Assembly (NCBI GenBank): GCA_002427755.1
Contig: DIYO01000004.1
Location: 62,001-126,000 of the forward strand
Direction of reading: 5' to 3'
DNA: 64,000 nucleotides
Source: Roseivirga sp. UBA6052
GTDB taxonomy: Bacteria; Bacteroidota; Bacteroidia; Cytophagales; Cyclobacteriaceae
Part shown: positions 1-9,238 of the stretch, piece by piece
How the letters are laid out: each line of letters begins with the position of its first letter
How positions within the stretch are numbered: the stretch's first letter is position 1
Notes under the pieces: model-generated
What the model saw: only the letters and a program-made list of their open reading frames with translations
Database searches by the model: none
Told to the model about the DNA's origin: nothing
Program-made: the position numbers and the translations under genes

Positions 1-507
1 CCGGTAGTTGAAATCACCTGGGAAGGGCAACGTTATTTTATACTCCAAGACAACATGGGCGGTGATATCACAGGCCCTAACAACGGCTTATGTCCAGGAG
101 TAGGTTGTAATCAAATCAATGTCTATACCTCCGAGAATTTCTTCCAGATTAATGTTGTAAGACCTTATGGATTGGAAGGTCTAGAGAATGCTGTAGGTGA
201 AACCACACCGCTGCTTACTCTCAATGAAATGGAAACTAGAGATTCAGATTTAGTGCATTTTGGAATGAGTATGGTTGACGCTTGCGGAAATTCATTTTCT
301 CCCATTGAAAGTCAGAGTAACTTTAATAGAATAGATAGCTACGAAGTTGTGAGTTCTTTTGATGTGGATACTGACACGGATAGCTGGACAGTTTTTGAAA
401 CAATTGTAAGTGGTCAATTAAGCGCTACCTTCAATACCAATACCGGACAAAACTCTCAAGTAAACATTAACTACAGACTAAGAGTGTATTTAGATGCCCC
501 TAAATAA
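1..507 (+). CDS. Hypothetical protein, 3' part only
   Basis: The reading frame is open from the first base of the window, so the gene begins upstream and only its last 168 codons are seen. The first in-window ATG (position 55) is probably internal because the codons before it read as ordinary protein. The product is rich in Asn, Thr, Ser and Asp, with few Lys or Arg and alternating hydrophobic stretches towards the C-terminus. This composition suggests a secreted or surface beta-sandwich protein of Bacteroidota type. I recognise no catalytic motif or named domain. It ends 21 bp before an SGNH hydrolase gene on the same strand and may share a transcript with it. Function unknown. Confidence 0.6.
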   Translation, partial: PVVEITWEGQRYFILQDNMGGDITGPNNGLCPGVGCNQINVYTSENFFQINVVRPYGLEGLENAVGETTPLLTLNEMETRDSDLVHFGMSMVDACGNSFSPIESQSNFNRIDSYEVVSSFDVDTDTDSWTVFETIVSGQLSATFNTNTGQNSQVNINYRLRVYLDAPK

Positions 508-528
508 GGTCATCATCAACCACAATTA

Positions 529-1296
529 ATGGAGCAATTCAAGTTCATTCTCGGAAGTATCCTTTTTGCCCCTATAATGCCTATTGTCTTAACCCAAGGG
601 AATAAAATCAGACGCACCTTCCCAAGATTACCTGAGGCCAAAGGCCCTGAAGGAATTACAGGTGAAGGCAAACCTTTCAAGCTCATTTGTCTTGGCGAAA
701 GCAGCATGGCATGTGTTGGCATTGACACCCATGAAAACGGATTTGCTGGGAATTTTAGTAAAAGTCTAGCGCCACTAATTAAGAGAACAATTGATTGGAA
801 GGTGTATGCCAAAAGTGGACTGACCGCTGAAATGGTTCGAAAAGATCTTGTACCTAAAGTCGAAGAAGATCAGGCAGACTTAATACTCATTGCTTTAGGC
901 GGAAATGATACTTTCCAACTCAATAGCCCTGATAAATGGGCTAAAGAAGTGGAACTTTTGATCAAAGACTTGAGAACCAGATTTCCTGAAACGCCAATTC
1001 TCTTTTCTACCATGCCCCCTATTCACACCTTTCCTGCCTTTACAGGACCAATTCAGTTGGTACTTGGTCAATTGGTATCCTTGCACGGTCAACGCCTAAA
1101 CCGACTAATCAAAGGACATCAGAATGTCTATTTCGATCCCCAAAGAATTAGTCTCGACTATTGGTTAAAGAAGTACCCGGGTCATCAAAAGAGTGAATTC
1201 TATAGCGATGGCGTTCATCCATCAACTTTGACTTATGAGATCTGGGGTAAAGAATTAGCTGATCTTGTATATCAGCAACGCTTTGGAGTGGAATAA
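529..1296 (+). CDS. SGNH/GDSL-family hydrolase
   Basis: This 255-residue protein has the ordered blocks of an SGNH esterase/lipase. The nucleophile block is GESS near residue 56 (Ser58 the likely nucleophile, with Glu in place of the usual Asp of GDS), block III is GGND near 124-127, and the catalytic Asp/His pair lies in SDGVHPS near 226-232. The first 22 residues are hydrophobic, so it may be membrane-anchored or exported, although there is no clear cleavage site. The substrate, an ester or acyl group on a lipid or glycan, cannot be told from sequence. It follows the partial gene at the window edge by 21 bp. The family call is firm and the substrate is unknown. Confidence 0.85.
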   Translation: MEQFKFILGSILFAPIMPIVLTQGNKIRRTFPRLPEAKGPEGITGEGKPFKLICLGESSMACVGIDTHENGFAGNFSKSLAPLIKRTIDWKVYAKSGLTAEMVRKDLVPKVEEDQADLILIALGGNDTFQLNSPDKWAKEVELLIKDLRTRFPETPILFSTMPPIHTFPAFTGPIQLVLGQLVSLHGQRLNRLIKGHQNVYFDPQRISLDYWLKKYPGHQKSEFYSDGVHPSTLTYEIWGKELADLVYQQRFGVE

Positions 1297-1351
1297 GCAT
1301 CCTAGGCGATAAGAATGTGTCATAATATCCTCAACTATTTTAGGCTCTTTT

Positions 1352-1359
1352 TATCTTCG
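1352..1359 (+). promoter_or_regulatory. Possible -7 element for the HD-domain gene
   Basis: The octamer TATCTTCG matches the Bacteroidota TAnnTTTG -7 consensus at all but one position. It ends four bases before the ATG at 1364, so the transcript would have almost no leader. No convincing -33 TTTG is seen. Confidence 0.35.
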
Positions 1360-1363
1360 CACT

Positions 1364-1933
1364 ATGACTGACTTCGAAAAGCAAATCGCCTTCATCAAGG
1401 AAATTGATAAACTAAAATTCATCTTTCGAAAGACCTGTTTATTGAATTCCGACAGGCACGAAAATAGCGCTGAACACAGTTGGCATTTGGCTATGATGGC
1501 CATAGCTCTAGAAAATCAGACTAAGGAAAAGGTGAATATTGGTCGTGTGATTAAGATGCTCTTAATACATGATATCGTAGAGATTGATGCTGGCGATACA
1601 TTTCTTTTCGATACACAAAAAAACCATGAAAACACAGATGAGGAGTTGGCTGCTGCCAAACGAATTTTTGGATTGCTACCTGATGCGTTAGCTCATGAAT
1701 TAACTGAGCTCTGGACAGAATTCGAATTGGCTGAGTCTGAAGATGCCAAATTTGCAAAGGCCATTGATAGACTAGCACCAATGATGCAAAACGATTCAAA
1801 CCATGGAGGCACATGGCGTGAATTTGACGTTCCCTACGAAACAGTAATAGAAAAGAAAAAGCGTATCGAAGAGAGCTCCGATACACTTTGGAAATATGGC
1901 AAAAGCCTTATTGACAATTACTATAAAAAGTGA
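1364..1933 (+). CDS. HD-domain phosphohydrolase, YfbR/HDDC2-like
   Basis: The 189-residue product carries the metal-binding pattern of HD phosphohydrolases: His38 in AEHSWH, the HD pair at 69-70 with Glu73 following, and a distal Asp near 135 in AKAIDRLAP. The spacing and length fit the YfbR/HDDC2 group, which removes phosphate from deoxynucleoside 5'-monophosphates using a divalent metal. The protein looks soluble and cytoplasmic. It stands alone between a 67-bp spacer and a convergent permease gene that ends 6 bp away. Assignment to the HD superfamily is firm. The 5'-nucleotidase activity is inferred from family resemblance. Confidence 0.8.
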   Translation: MTDFEKQIAFIKEIDKLKFIFRKTCLLNSDRHENSAEHSWHLAMMAIALENQTKEKVNIGRVIKMLLIHDIVEIDAGDTFLFDTQKNHENTDEELAAAKRIFGLLPDALAHELTELWTEFELAESEDAKFAKAIDRLAPMMQNDSNHGGTWREFDVPYETVIEKKKRIEESSDTLWKYGKSLIDNYYKK

Positions 1934-1939
1934 CCCCTA

Positions 1940-4324
1940 TTACTCTTCTCTTAAGGCATCTACTGGATTTCTAATCGCTGCCCTGTATGTTCTAAATCCG
2001 ACAGTAAGTCCAGCTACCAAGAGCATCAATAATAGCGCTACCACAAAGGTTAACACGTTAATGGTTGTATGGTAAGCGAAACCATCTAGCCAATTATCCA
2101 TAATCAAATAGGCAACTGGCGCTGCTAAAGAGAAGGATAAAATCAGGAGCATACCAAAGTCTCTGGTAAGCAAAAGCAATATTCTAGTAACCGAAGCTCC
2201 TAAAACCTTCCTAACACCAACTTCCTTTATTTTATGCTGAACCTTATGAGCTGCTAATCCATATAGTCCTAAACAAGCAATAAGAATAGCCAATCCTGTA
2301 AACCAATTGGATAGCTTGGCTGTCTTCATTTCGGTCAGGTAAGCACGATCGAATAAATCATTAAAGAAGTTATACTCAAAAGGGTAAATCGGATTAAAGC
2401 TGTAATAGGTGTTTTCAATCTCTTTAATTAAGTCATCGAAGTTCTCTCCTTCTAGTCTGATAGAAAGGTTGAACTGACCTGACCTCTGAAATATCCTAAT
2501 CGGCTCGATCTCAAGGTGTACAGAATGTGCATGGAAGTCTTTAAGAACACCTACTACCCTACCCGTATCACCAAACCAAGTCATCATTTGCATACCAATT
2601 GGCTCCTCCCAGCCGAGTGCCTCCACTGCAGATTCATTAATAAGTACCGCATTCTCATCAGTTGGAATACTTGGGTCAAAATTTCTCCCTTCAACAATTT
2701 CTAAATCATATAGATCTACATGATCGTAGTCTGCAGTGTTGGTATATAGCACTACCCTTGGAGCATCTTCAGGCTTACCAACCCAATTGACTGAGCCATT
2801 TGAACTGATGTTATTAGGTAAGGAATTAGAAGAAGAAACATACTTTACTCCGGGAATTCTTCTGAGCTCATCTTTAAAGACATCCAACTCGGCCCTCATA
2901 TTTCTGTCACGTATACCCAAAACTACTATTTGGTCTCTGGTATAACCCGTATCCATATTTTGTATAAAGTTGAGCTGCTTAGATAAGACCGAAGCTCCTA
3001 AGATTAACGCACACGAAATACTGAATTGAAATACGACCAATACATTTCTCAATCTAGCATTACTCTTTGAGCTATTGAGATTACCCTTTAAGGCAACCAA
3101 AGGCTTGAACTTGGACAACATTAACGCAGGATAGATCCCTGATAATAATGTTAACAAAGCACCTAGCGTAAGAAGGAATAACCAGAATGTTAGCGATGAA
3201 AAATCAAGGGTTAGAGCTTTATCAATAAAAGACGAGAACTCGGGTAATACAAAAACTAAGACAAGTACGGCTAAAGCTAGGGCTGAAAAAACGATCAAAG
3301 CAGATTCTTGATAGTAAGCCCTGATCAGACTCAACTTTTGAGCTCCAATCACCTTTCTAATCCCAATCTCTTTGGTTCTGTTAACAGCACGGGCTGTTGC
3401 TAAATTGATATAATTTATAGCGGCTATAATGAGAATCAGGAAGGCAATACCCACATAGATATATAGTGCCGATGCATCTACATTTGGTGCAATATCAAAA
3501 TTTACATCCTTGGTAAAATGAACATCCTTAAGTGCCTGCAAATAATAAGTAGATTCCTGACCTTCTTCGCTATCAATGGGGTCATCTGCATACTTAGCAC
3601 GCAATTCTGGTAATTTTGCTTCTAGCGCAGCAGGATCAGCTTCAGGACTCAATTCTATAAAAGCATAAAAATTACTGTTGTCCCAATTATTCATACTTCG
3701 CCCACCCACAGCTTGTGCACCTTCAAGATTAAGCACAACTTCGACAACAAAGTGCGATGTTTTGGGCATGTCTTTAAAGACCCCATTGATCTTATATGGC
3801 GTCTCATCTCTATATTTAATGATCTCTCCTAGCACATCCGTTCGCCCGAAGTACTTCATGGCAATTGACTCAGAAATTGCCGCACCATCAGGGCCTGTTA
3901 GAATTTCCGACTTACTGCCCTTGAGAAGCTCAAAATCAAGTATTGAAAATATCTGTGGATCAGCTGCATAAATACCTTTTTCTAAATAATACTCATCCTC
4001 CACGGCAATCACATTATTGCCATAATGATCTATTCTGAAGCAACTAATCGCTTCAGGAAAATCTTGAACTAAAGCCGGAGCTAAAGGAGTAGGAACGACA
4101 GCGTACTTATTTGAGCCTTTGTAATAGTTACCTCTGTCCGTTTTGTAAACTCGATAAATATTATCTGCTTTTGAATGATATCTATCGTAGCTGAACTCGT
4201 AATTGGTATAGACCATTATGAGTATGAAAACTACGAGACCCGAACAAAGACCAAGCAGATTTAAAAAAACGTATGCTTTAGACTTTTGAAGTGAGCGGAT
4301 GGAATGCTTAAGGCTGGTGAACAT
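1940..4324 (-). CDS. FtsX/MacB-like ABC permease, unprefixed (permease A)
   Basis: The 794-residue membrane protein has two MacB-type halves. There is a first helix near residues 18-40, a large extracytoplasmic domain, then three helices between about 285 and 400 with the cytoplasmic motif KEIGIRKVIGA near 318-328. The second half repeats the plan, with KEVGVRKVLGA near 700 and three C-terminal helices. It ends in NPVDALREE, the NPxxxLRxE tail shared by most permeases in this window. Such proteins normally couple to a LolD/MacB-like ATPase for mechanotransmission or export of lipoproteins, peptides or lipids. No ATPase gene is adjacent, so the partner must be encoded elsewhere. It has no N-terminal prefix, unlike the permeases at 45-61 kb. 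Transcribed alone. Confidence 0.85.
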   Translation of the reverse strand: MFTSLKHSIRSLQKSKAYVFLNLLGLCSGLVVFILIMVYTNYEFSYDRYHSKADNIYRVYKTDRGNYYKGSNKYAVVPTPLAPALVQDFPEAISCFRIDHYGNNVIAVEDEYYLEKGIYAADPQIFSILDFELLKGSKSEILTGPDGAAISESIAMKYFGRTDVLGEIIKYRDETPYKINGVFKDMPKTSHFVVEVVLNLEGAQAVGGRSMNNWDNSNFYAFIELSPEADPAALEAKLPELRAKYADDPIDSEEGQESTYYLQALKDVHFTKDVNFDIAPNVDASALYIYVGIAFLILIIAAINYINLATARAVNRTKEIGIRKVIGAQKLSLIRAYYQESALIVFSALALAVLVLVFVLPEFSSFIDKALTLDFSSLTFWLFLLTLGALLTLLSGIYPALMLSKFKPLVALKGNLNSSKSNARLRNVLVVFQFSISCALILGASVLSKQLNFIQNMDTGYTRDQIVVLGIRDRNMRAELDVFKDELRRIPGVKYVSSSNSLPNNISSNGSVNWVGKPEDAPRVVLYTNTADYDHVDLYDLEIVEGRNFDPSIPTDENAVLINESAVEALGWEEPIGMQMMTWFGDTGRVVGVLKDFHAHSVHLEIEPIRIFQRSGQFNLSIRLEGENFDDLIKEIENTYYSFNPIYPFEYNFFNDLFDRAYLTEMKTAKLSNWFTGLAILIACLGLYGLAAHKVQHKIKEVGVRKVLGASVTRILLLLTRDFGMLLILSFSLAAPVAYLIMDNWLDGFAYHTTINVLTFVVALLLMLLVAGLTVGFRTYRAAIRNPVDALREE

Positions 4325-4433
4325 ATTTTGAGGTTTTGATTAATTGAATGACCTAATAAATTCAAGACGGTTGCACGCTGATTCCATTACTTTCCGTTGA
4401 ACCTGCAATATTTTTTTTCGACCTTTTAGTAGC

Positions 4434-5699
4434 GTGAAATACTTGTTGATAGCCATAGGAACTAGAGGAGATGTTGAGCCTTTCTTAGCCATAGGAGAAA
4501 AACTTCAAAACCGAGGCCACCAGGTTGTTTGTGCTTTCCCTGCCCAACTAGGTCAACTAGCCAAAGAGTCTAATCTCGATTTCATTCCTCTTGATAAGGG
4601 CTTTCTTGAAATGATTGAAGGAGACCTTGGAAAAAAGGTAATGGGCGGTGGAGGAGGAAGAATTGAGCGCTTAAAAGCATTTTTCAAGCTTTGGCGGCAA
4701 TCAACAACCGTAAATCGAAACCTATTGAAAGAACAAAATGAAATAATTGAGCAGGTAAGTCCTGATTACCTTATTCATAGCCTTAAGGCAACCATGCCCT
4801 TGGCTAGGAGCTTAAAACAAAAAGGCAAATCCATCTTACTCAGCCCTATACCTTGTGTTGTTCATCCTATTAAAAACAAATCATCTATAGGCTTTCGAGG
4901 AAGGAACTTGGGTAAGATTCTTAACAAATTGAGCTATCAGCTCATGACTTATGCTTCAGTAAAGAATCTGAGAGTTTACCTCAAAAAGCTGTACAAGCAG
5001 AATACATCTCAAAAATCACTCGAAGGTATTTACAAGGGAGAAATGGCCATTTATACAGTTTCACCAAACCTTATTGACACAAGCGATTTACCCAGTCATG
5101 TGCATTTCTTAGGTTATACTGAAAGAGATAAGGAACAGCACTGGAATCCTGAACCAGAGATAGTGAGCTTCATTGAGAATAACCCAAAATTCTTATTCCT
5201 AACCTTTGGAAGTATGACAAACCCAGACCCTGCCGGTAAGACAATGGCTTTTATCAAGGTCTGTGAAAAATTGAGTATCCCTCTGATTATTAATACAGCA
5301 GGAGGCGGCTTAGAAAAAATAGAATTAGACCATAAACTGGCTTACTATACAACTTCAATTCCTTACGACTGGATTCTACCTAAAGCCTATGCCATCGTCC
5401 ATCATGGAGGTGCTGGTACTACTCATTTAGGCGTTAAGTATGGTTGTCCAAGCTTGATTATTCCGCATATCATTGATCAATACTTTTGGAGCAATACGTT
5501 AAATGAATTGGGCGTTGGCCCAAAGGGCTTATCGATTAGAAAAATCAGAGGTGACAGACTCTTAAGCTTGATTCAGGATCTTTGGACCAATGAGAATTAT
5601 TTGATCAAAGCACGAGAATTAAGCGCCAAAATGAAAGGTGAAGATTTTGAGGGTGAAATCATTAACAAGTTGGAAAACCCTATTTCAGCCTTAGCCTGA
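4434..5699 (+). CDS. GT1-like glycosyltransferase (UGT/MurG-type GT-B fold)
   Basis: The 421-residue protein begins with a short hydrophobic beta strand and GTRGDVEPFLAIG, typical of the acceptor domain of UGT and vancomycin-GtfB-like enzymes. The donor domain carries TFGSM near 257-261 and the nucleotide-sugar signature HHGGAGTT near 323-330, followed by P-SLIIPHIIDQ. It should transfer a sugar from a nucleotide donor to a lipid or small molecule in the cytoplasm. The start used is GTG at 4434, because translation from it gives the complete N-terminal strand. It lies beside a surface-glycan cluster and overlaps the convergent GT2 gene by 20 bp. Substrates are unknown. Confidence 0.85.
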   Translation: MKYLLIAIGTRGDVEPFLAIGEKLQNRGHQVVCAFPAQLGQLAKESNLDFIPLDKGFLEMIEGDLGKKVMGGGGGRIERLKAFFKLWRQSTTVNRNLLKEQNEIIEQVSPDYLIHSLKATMPLARSLKQKGKSILLSPIPCVVHPIKNKSSIGFRGRNLGKILNKLSYQLMTYASVKNLRVYLKKLYKQNTSQKSLEGIYKGEMAIYTVSPNLIDTSDLPSHVHFLGYTERDKEQHWNPEPEIVSFIENNPKFLFLTFGSMTNPDPAGKTMAFIKVCEKLSIPLIINTAGGGLEKIELDHKLAYYTTSIPYDWILPKAYAIVHHGGAGTTHLGVKYGCPSLIIPHIIDQYFWSNTLNELGVGPKGLSIRKIRGDRLLSLIQDLWTNENYLIKARELSAKMKGEDFEGEIINKLENPISALA

Positions 5700-6600
5700 G
5701 TCTCCAACCGAACCATCCAACCCATTGGGTTGCCAAATCAAAACTTAATCGGTTAGACTTGAGAAGAGATTGATATTCATGAGCTAAATCCCAAGCTCTA
5801 TGCCTCAAGCATTGTCTGAATTCATAATTTAATCTAACGCGCAAGGCTTTATAGTCTGCTCTTGAATCACAAAGGCTTGCTGCCTTCTCGCAAACTTTAT
5901 AAACCGATCTCATTTGACCATTTGTCTTATGACGATAACGCTGTGCTGACATACTGGTCTCAAGCTTTCTCTTCTGAACCAGTACCTTATCTATGTAACA
6001 GTATTGCCAGTATCTAGAAGTTCTCACCCAAAAGTCGAAATCTTCATAAGCAAGTTCTTGGTCATATCCCCCTATCCTATCAAAAACAGATCTCTTGATC
6101 ATCATGGTAGGCGTACAGATAAAATATCTCTTCAACACCATCTGGAATATATCACCTTCAGGTATCCAATCAATAATTCCTTGTTTTTTAAGCCATTCCG
6201 TATGGATAGCGGTTACTTTTGATTCACGATCAATGTACTCAGCATTGGCAAAAGACACGCCAAATTCTTCACCTCTTGCCTCTAAAGCCTTGACACTCTC
6301 TTCTACAAAAGAAGGCTTCATGATGTCGTCTAGAGCAAAATCAATGATGTAATCTCCGGTAACTAAACCCAAACCTTTGTTAAAAGTCTTGGTGTAGCCC
6401 AGATTCTCCTCGCTCAATAATAGACTTGCTTCCCTTTCACCTAGCGTATCTTTTATTAACTCTCGACTATCATCAGTACTGCCATCGTCTAAGATGATCA
6501 GTTCAATATCTTCATAGGTTTGAGCAAACACAGATTCCAATGCCTCTTTGATGAAAGGAGCATGATTATAGGAAATGGCTATTACAGACACTTTGCTCAC
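5680..6600 (-). CDS. Glycosyltransferase family 2
   Basis: A 306-residue GT-A enzyme opening with VSVIAISYNHAPFIKEAL. It has the nucleotide-binding DDGSTDDS near 38-45 and the metal-binding LDD near 90-92, both standard for inverting family 2 transferases that extend surface polysaccharides. There is no obvious membrane helix, so it probably works at the inner face of the membrane on a lipid-linked acceptor. It starts with GTG, and that GTGA overlaps the stop of the flippase gene by 4 bp, so the two are translationally coupled. It is the last gene of the fdtA-acyltransferase-flippase-GT2 unit. Confidence 0.87.
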   Translation of the reverse strand: MSKVSVIAISYNHAPFIKEALESVFAQTYEDIELIILDDGSTDDSRELIKDTLGEREASLLLSEENLGYTKTFNKGLGLVTGDYIIDFALDDIMKPSFVEESVKALEARGEEFGVSFANAEYIDRESKVTAIHTEWLKKQGIIDWIPEGDIFQMVLKRYFICTPTMMIKRSVFDRIGGYDQELAYEDFDFWVRTSRYWQYCYIDKVLVQKRKLETSMSAQRYRHKTNGQMRSVYKVCEKAASLCDSRADYKALRVRLNYEFRQCLRHRAWDLAHEYQSLLKSNRLSFDLATQWVGWFGWRLRLRLK

Positions 6601-7868
6601 CTGAATAATAACTTACGGTTGAAGAAAACTAGAATTAAAAAGAAGCCAATGTATCTCCACATATAAGCTACGGTTAATGCTTCCAGATCTAATGGCTGAA
6701 TTAAAATCCAGATTAAAGCTACATAAATGATGGCCGAAAGTACCTGAGCTCCTATGTATCTCATGGTCTCAACACGTGCACTTAAAAGGTAAGCCAGTAG
6801 ATAGGACAGGATAGCAAAGAAATCACCAAAGGCCTGAAATTTCACAAGATATGCTGCCTGTTTAAATTCGGCTGAGAAAAAGGCTGTCAAGAAGAACTCA
6901 CGATTTAAATAATAAACCCCTAAGGCCAGAATAGAGACAAAGGCTACAAATCCCATTACCTTGATTACATAAGTTTTGAGATTGACCCTATCATGAATCA
7001 AAGAGGCCATTTTAGGATAGTAAACCACCCCGACAGTACCGGTAAAGACAAGCATATAGCTTGTAGACATTTTAGCCACACTTTGCCATAACCCTGTTTT
7101 CTCCAATCCATAAAGACCGATTACATAGTCCCTCACTGCAAAATCTAAGAGTCTCCCAAAAGCTATAGCACTAATAGCCATGGCCAAAAACTTAAAAATT
7201 CTTTTAAAGGATTGAGAATCTGGTTTTCCCATTGACAGCTTTATATCCTTTCTTCTGTAGATTAAATAGAACAATGCACAAAAGAACATGAGACCATAGC
7301 CAACACTAAAACTTAAAAGTGCCTGATCTATAGTCCCTTTTGTAATCCCAAAGTAGACCGTACCTACCAAAAGAACTAAGCCAACTATATTGATCAATGC
7401 ATAAGCCCGAACCTGTCTGAGAGAAAGTATAATGGAATTGAGATACCCAGAGAGAATCATCAAAAAAACTGCAGGAATAAAGATTTTCAGAAATTCTGAA
7501 GGCGTGTATTCTTTAATGAATCGGTCGAAAAAGTATTCCCTCTGCCAAAAGTAGAGTAAGCCTAGAACTACAATAAAAATAAAAGCACTGACCCAAAGGC
7601 CTGTCTGAAAAAGCTTCTTCTTTTCAAATTCATCGATCTTGGGATCAGACCAATATTTCATTAACCCACGATTAACACCTTCACTTGGCAGAAGTGTAAA
7701 AAGAGAAGTAAGATTCTGAAAATGCGAAAGCAGAGTTAAGCCTGCCGAACCTAAGTAAATTGAGAACAGCTTATTAATAGTTAGACCACCCAATGCTCTA
7801 AAAGCTACTGCGGTAAAAGACCACGAAGAGCTCTTTAGAAATTCGGTTTTGAGTTTGGGTGTCTTCAT
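6597..7868 (-). CDS. O-antigen/lipid-linked glycan flippase (Wzx/polysaccharide biosynthesis protein)
   Basis: The product is almost wholly hydrophobic, with about twelve predicted helices separated by short basic loops and only small soluble parts. This is the plan of MOP-superfamily Wzx flippases, close to the WzxE/O-antigen translocase group. It would move an undecaprenyl-linked oligosaccharide across the inner membrane. I start it at ATG 7868 (MKTPKLKTEF) rather than the in-frame TTG five codons upstream. The ATG overlaps the acyltransferase stop as ATGA, a common coupling pattern. A GT2 gene follows with a further 4-bp overlap. No Wzy polymerase or Wzz is in the window. Confidence 0.82.
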   Translation of the reverse strand: MKTPKLKTEFLKSSSWSFTAVAFRALGGLTINKLFSIYLGSAGLTLLSHFQNLTSLFTLLPSEGVNRGLMKYWSDPKIDEFEKKKLFQTGLWVSAFIFIVVLGLLYFWQREYFFDRFIKEYTPSEFLKIFIPAVFLMILSGYLNSIILSLRQVRAYALINIVGLVLLVGTVYFGITKGTIDQALLSFSVGYGLMFFCALFYLIYRRKDIKLSMGKPDSQSFKRIFKFLAMAISAIAFGRLLDFAVRDYVIGLYGLEKTGLWQSVAKMSTSYMLVFTGTVGVVYYPKMASLIHDRVNLKTYVIKVMGFVAFVSILALGVYYLNREFFLTAFFSAEFKQAAYLVKFQAFGDFFAILSYLLAYLLSARVETMRYIGAQVLSAIIYVALIWILIQPLDLEALTVAYMWRYIGFFLILVFFNRKLLFR

Positions 7869-8788
7869 AAAACTTTTTTCCAACTATGCGCCAATGATGG
7901 TGTGGCTCCCATGTTCTCCTTGAACTGGACCAAAGATGTCTTTAATTCTCCCTTCACATACGAAGAACCTAAATCCAGCAGATGGATGTCTTTAGTTTGA
8001 CACCATTCATAAAGGCTATTCATCAAATAAACCATAGGACTGTATTTCTTGTATTCCGGTAAATTTGAGACGCTCGTAGGCAGAAAATGATACAATGAAT
8101 CTTTACTCACTCTTACAGCAACAGTTGCTGCTAGCAATTTACCATTTAAGTACACGCCAAAGGTGTGATAAAAATCAGGATTGCGTAAGAATGCCTCTTT
8201 AAGATCTCGCCAAGTCATTGAGCTAGGTTTTCCTAAAGCTGACCTATGCTCATCAACCCACTTGAAGACCTCTATACGATCATCACCTTTCAGCTCTTTG
8301 AACACAGTTCCTGCCGACAAACAAGCGGCAAGTTTTCGTCTCTCCATCTTATGCATCCTTGACTCTAAACTCTCTTGACTAATTTGAATCGTATGGAAAA
8401 TGCGTTGTTCTGTCAGCTCATATTTTAGCGCCTCAAATACAGAATTCAATAATTCTGACGACTGATAAGCACTGGGGGATTGATGGTATATGACTTCTTT
8501 AATTCCCTTTGACCTCAAACGCAATTCAACTTCGGAAAGAATTGATTCAAGCGCTTGAAAACCCAATGAAGGCGCGTATTCTAAGCCACCAAAAGGAGCC
8601 CTTAGGGGTGCATATGCTGTTGAGCTGCTCAAGGTAAAACCGGCATGTGATACAATTTTCTCTTCAATTTCAGAATAGAAATGAACTTGCTCTAAGTCAT
8701 TTTGATGAAAGTCGGACTTATTATAGAATAAGGCTGTGAATTGGAAATTGGCCTCTGATGATATAGACTCTTTTAAAAACAATACCAA
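7865..8788 (-). CDS. GNAT/FemAB-like acyltransferase of a sugar-modification cluster
   Basis: The roughly 307-residue product resembles the GNAT_6/FemAB-like acyltransferases found beside fdtA and wzx in Bacteroidota glycan clusters. It has a beta-rich N-terminal half and a C-terminal GNAT-like domain containing FHTFGVYLNGKLLAATVAVRV (written here only as a guide to about residues 228-248), then a run resembling SPMVYLMNSLYEWC and LLDLGSS near the end. A likely role is N-acylation of an amino sugar. The start is uncertain. The frame is the same as that of fdtA and is separated from it by a single TAG, and the first ATG lies more than 140 codons inside. TTG 8788 or 8782 are the nearest possible starts. 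Confidence 0.7.
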   Translation of the reverse strand: MVLFLKESISSEANFQFTALFYNKSDFHQNDLEQVHFYSEIEEKIVSHAGFTLSSSTAYAPLRAPFGGLEYAPSLGFQALESILSEVELRLRSKGIKEVIYHQSPSAYQSSELLNSVFEALKYELTEQRIFHTIQISQESLESRMHKMERRKLAACLSAGTVFKELKGDDRIEVFKWVDEHRSALGKPSSMTWRDLKEAFLRNPDFYHTFGVYLNGKLLAATVAVRVSKDSLYHFLPTSVSNLPEYKKYSPMVYLMNSLYEWCQTKDIHLLDLGSSYVKGELKTSLVQFKENMGATPSLAHSWKKVL

Positions 8789-9172
8789 CTAAAATTTATC
8801 CCTTTCTCTTATATAATCTTCTTCGCTGAATTCTTCTGAAGATAAGCCCAGTAAAAGTGCATCTTGGCTGAAAACCATTTTACCCCACCACATTGGAGGG
8901 ATATACAACCCTTGATTTGATTCATTAAGTTCAACTTCAAAAAGATCTTGTGCTTTAGATTCTAAGAGTACTTGAACGCGACCTTTCAAGCAAATGATTA
9001 CCTGTTGATCTGTTTTATGAGCATGACCACCTCTTACTTGTTGTTCAGGAATATTGGTGATCCAGTAAACCCTCTTGATCTCAAAGGGTACATCCTTTAA
9101 TTCTTCGAGAAAAGAAAGATTTCCTCTTACATCGATTTTGGATTGAAATTCAAGTAGGATTGGCTTTTTCAA
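8789..9172 (-). CDS. FdtA/QdtA-like dTDP-4-keto-6-deoxyglucose 3,4-ketoisomerase (cupin)
   Basis: The 127-residue single-domain cupin has the family hallmarks: DVRGNLSFLEE near 14-24, the active-site block RGGHAHK near 47-53 with its two histidines, a central QVIICLKGRVQVLL, and PPMWWGKMVF before the C-terminus. The family isomerises dTDP-4-keto-6-deoxy-D-glucose at C3/C4, the step before amination to Fuc3N or Qui3N. Whether this member makes the galacto or gluco product cannot be told. The only usable start is TTG 9172, since an in-frame stop lies just upstream with no ATG between. It is the first gene of the glycan unit. The aminotransferase that should follow in the pathway is not in the window. 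Confidence 0.82.
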   Translation of the reverse strand: MKKPILLEFQSKIDVRGNLSFLEELKDVPFEIKRVYWITNIPEQQVRGGHAHKTDQQVIICLKGRVQVLLESKAQDLFEVELNESNQGLYIPPMWWGKMVFSQDALLLGLSSEEFSEEDYIRERDKF

Positions 9173-9238
9173 AAAAATAGAATTGACTTAGGCAATATAC
9201 AAAGCTGTTTATATATACTCATTCAGTAATTTGGCATA

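Noticed and set aside
8789..9172. Possible purine riboswitch or RNA gene near other non-ATG starts, considered when checking the fdtA upstream region
   Set aside because: The 66-bp spacer to the divergent EamA gene is AT-rich and too short for a known riboswitch, and no stem was found.
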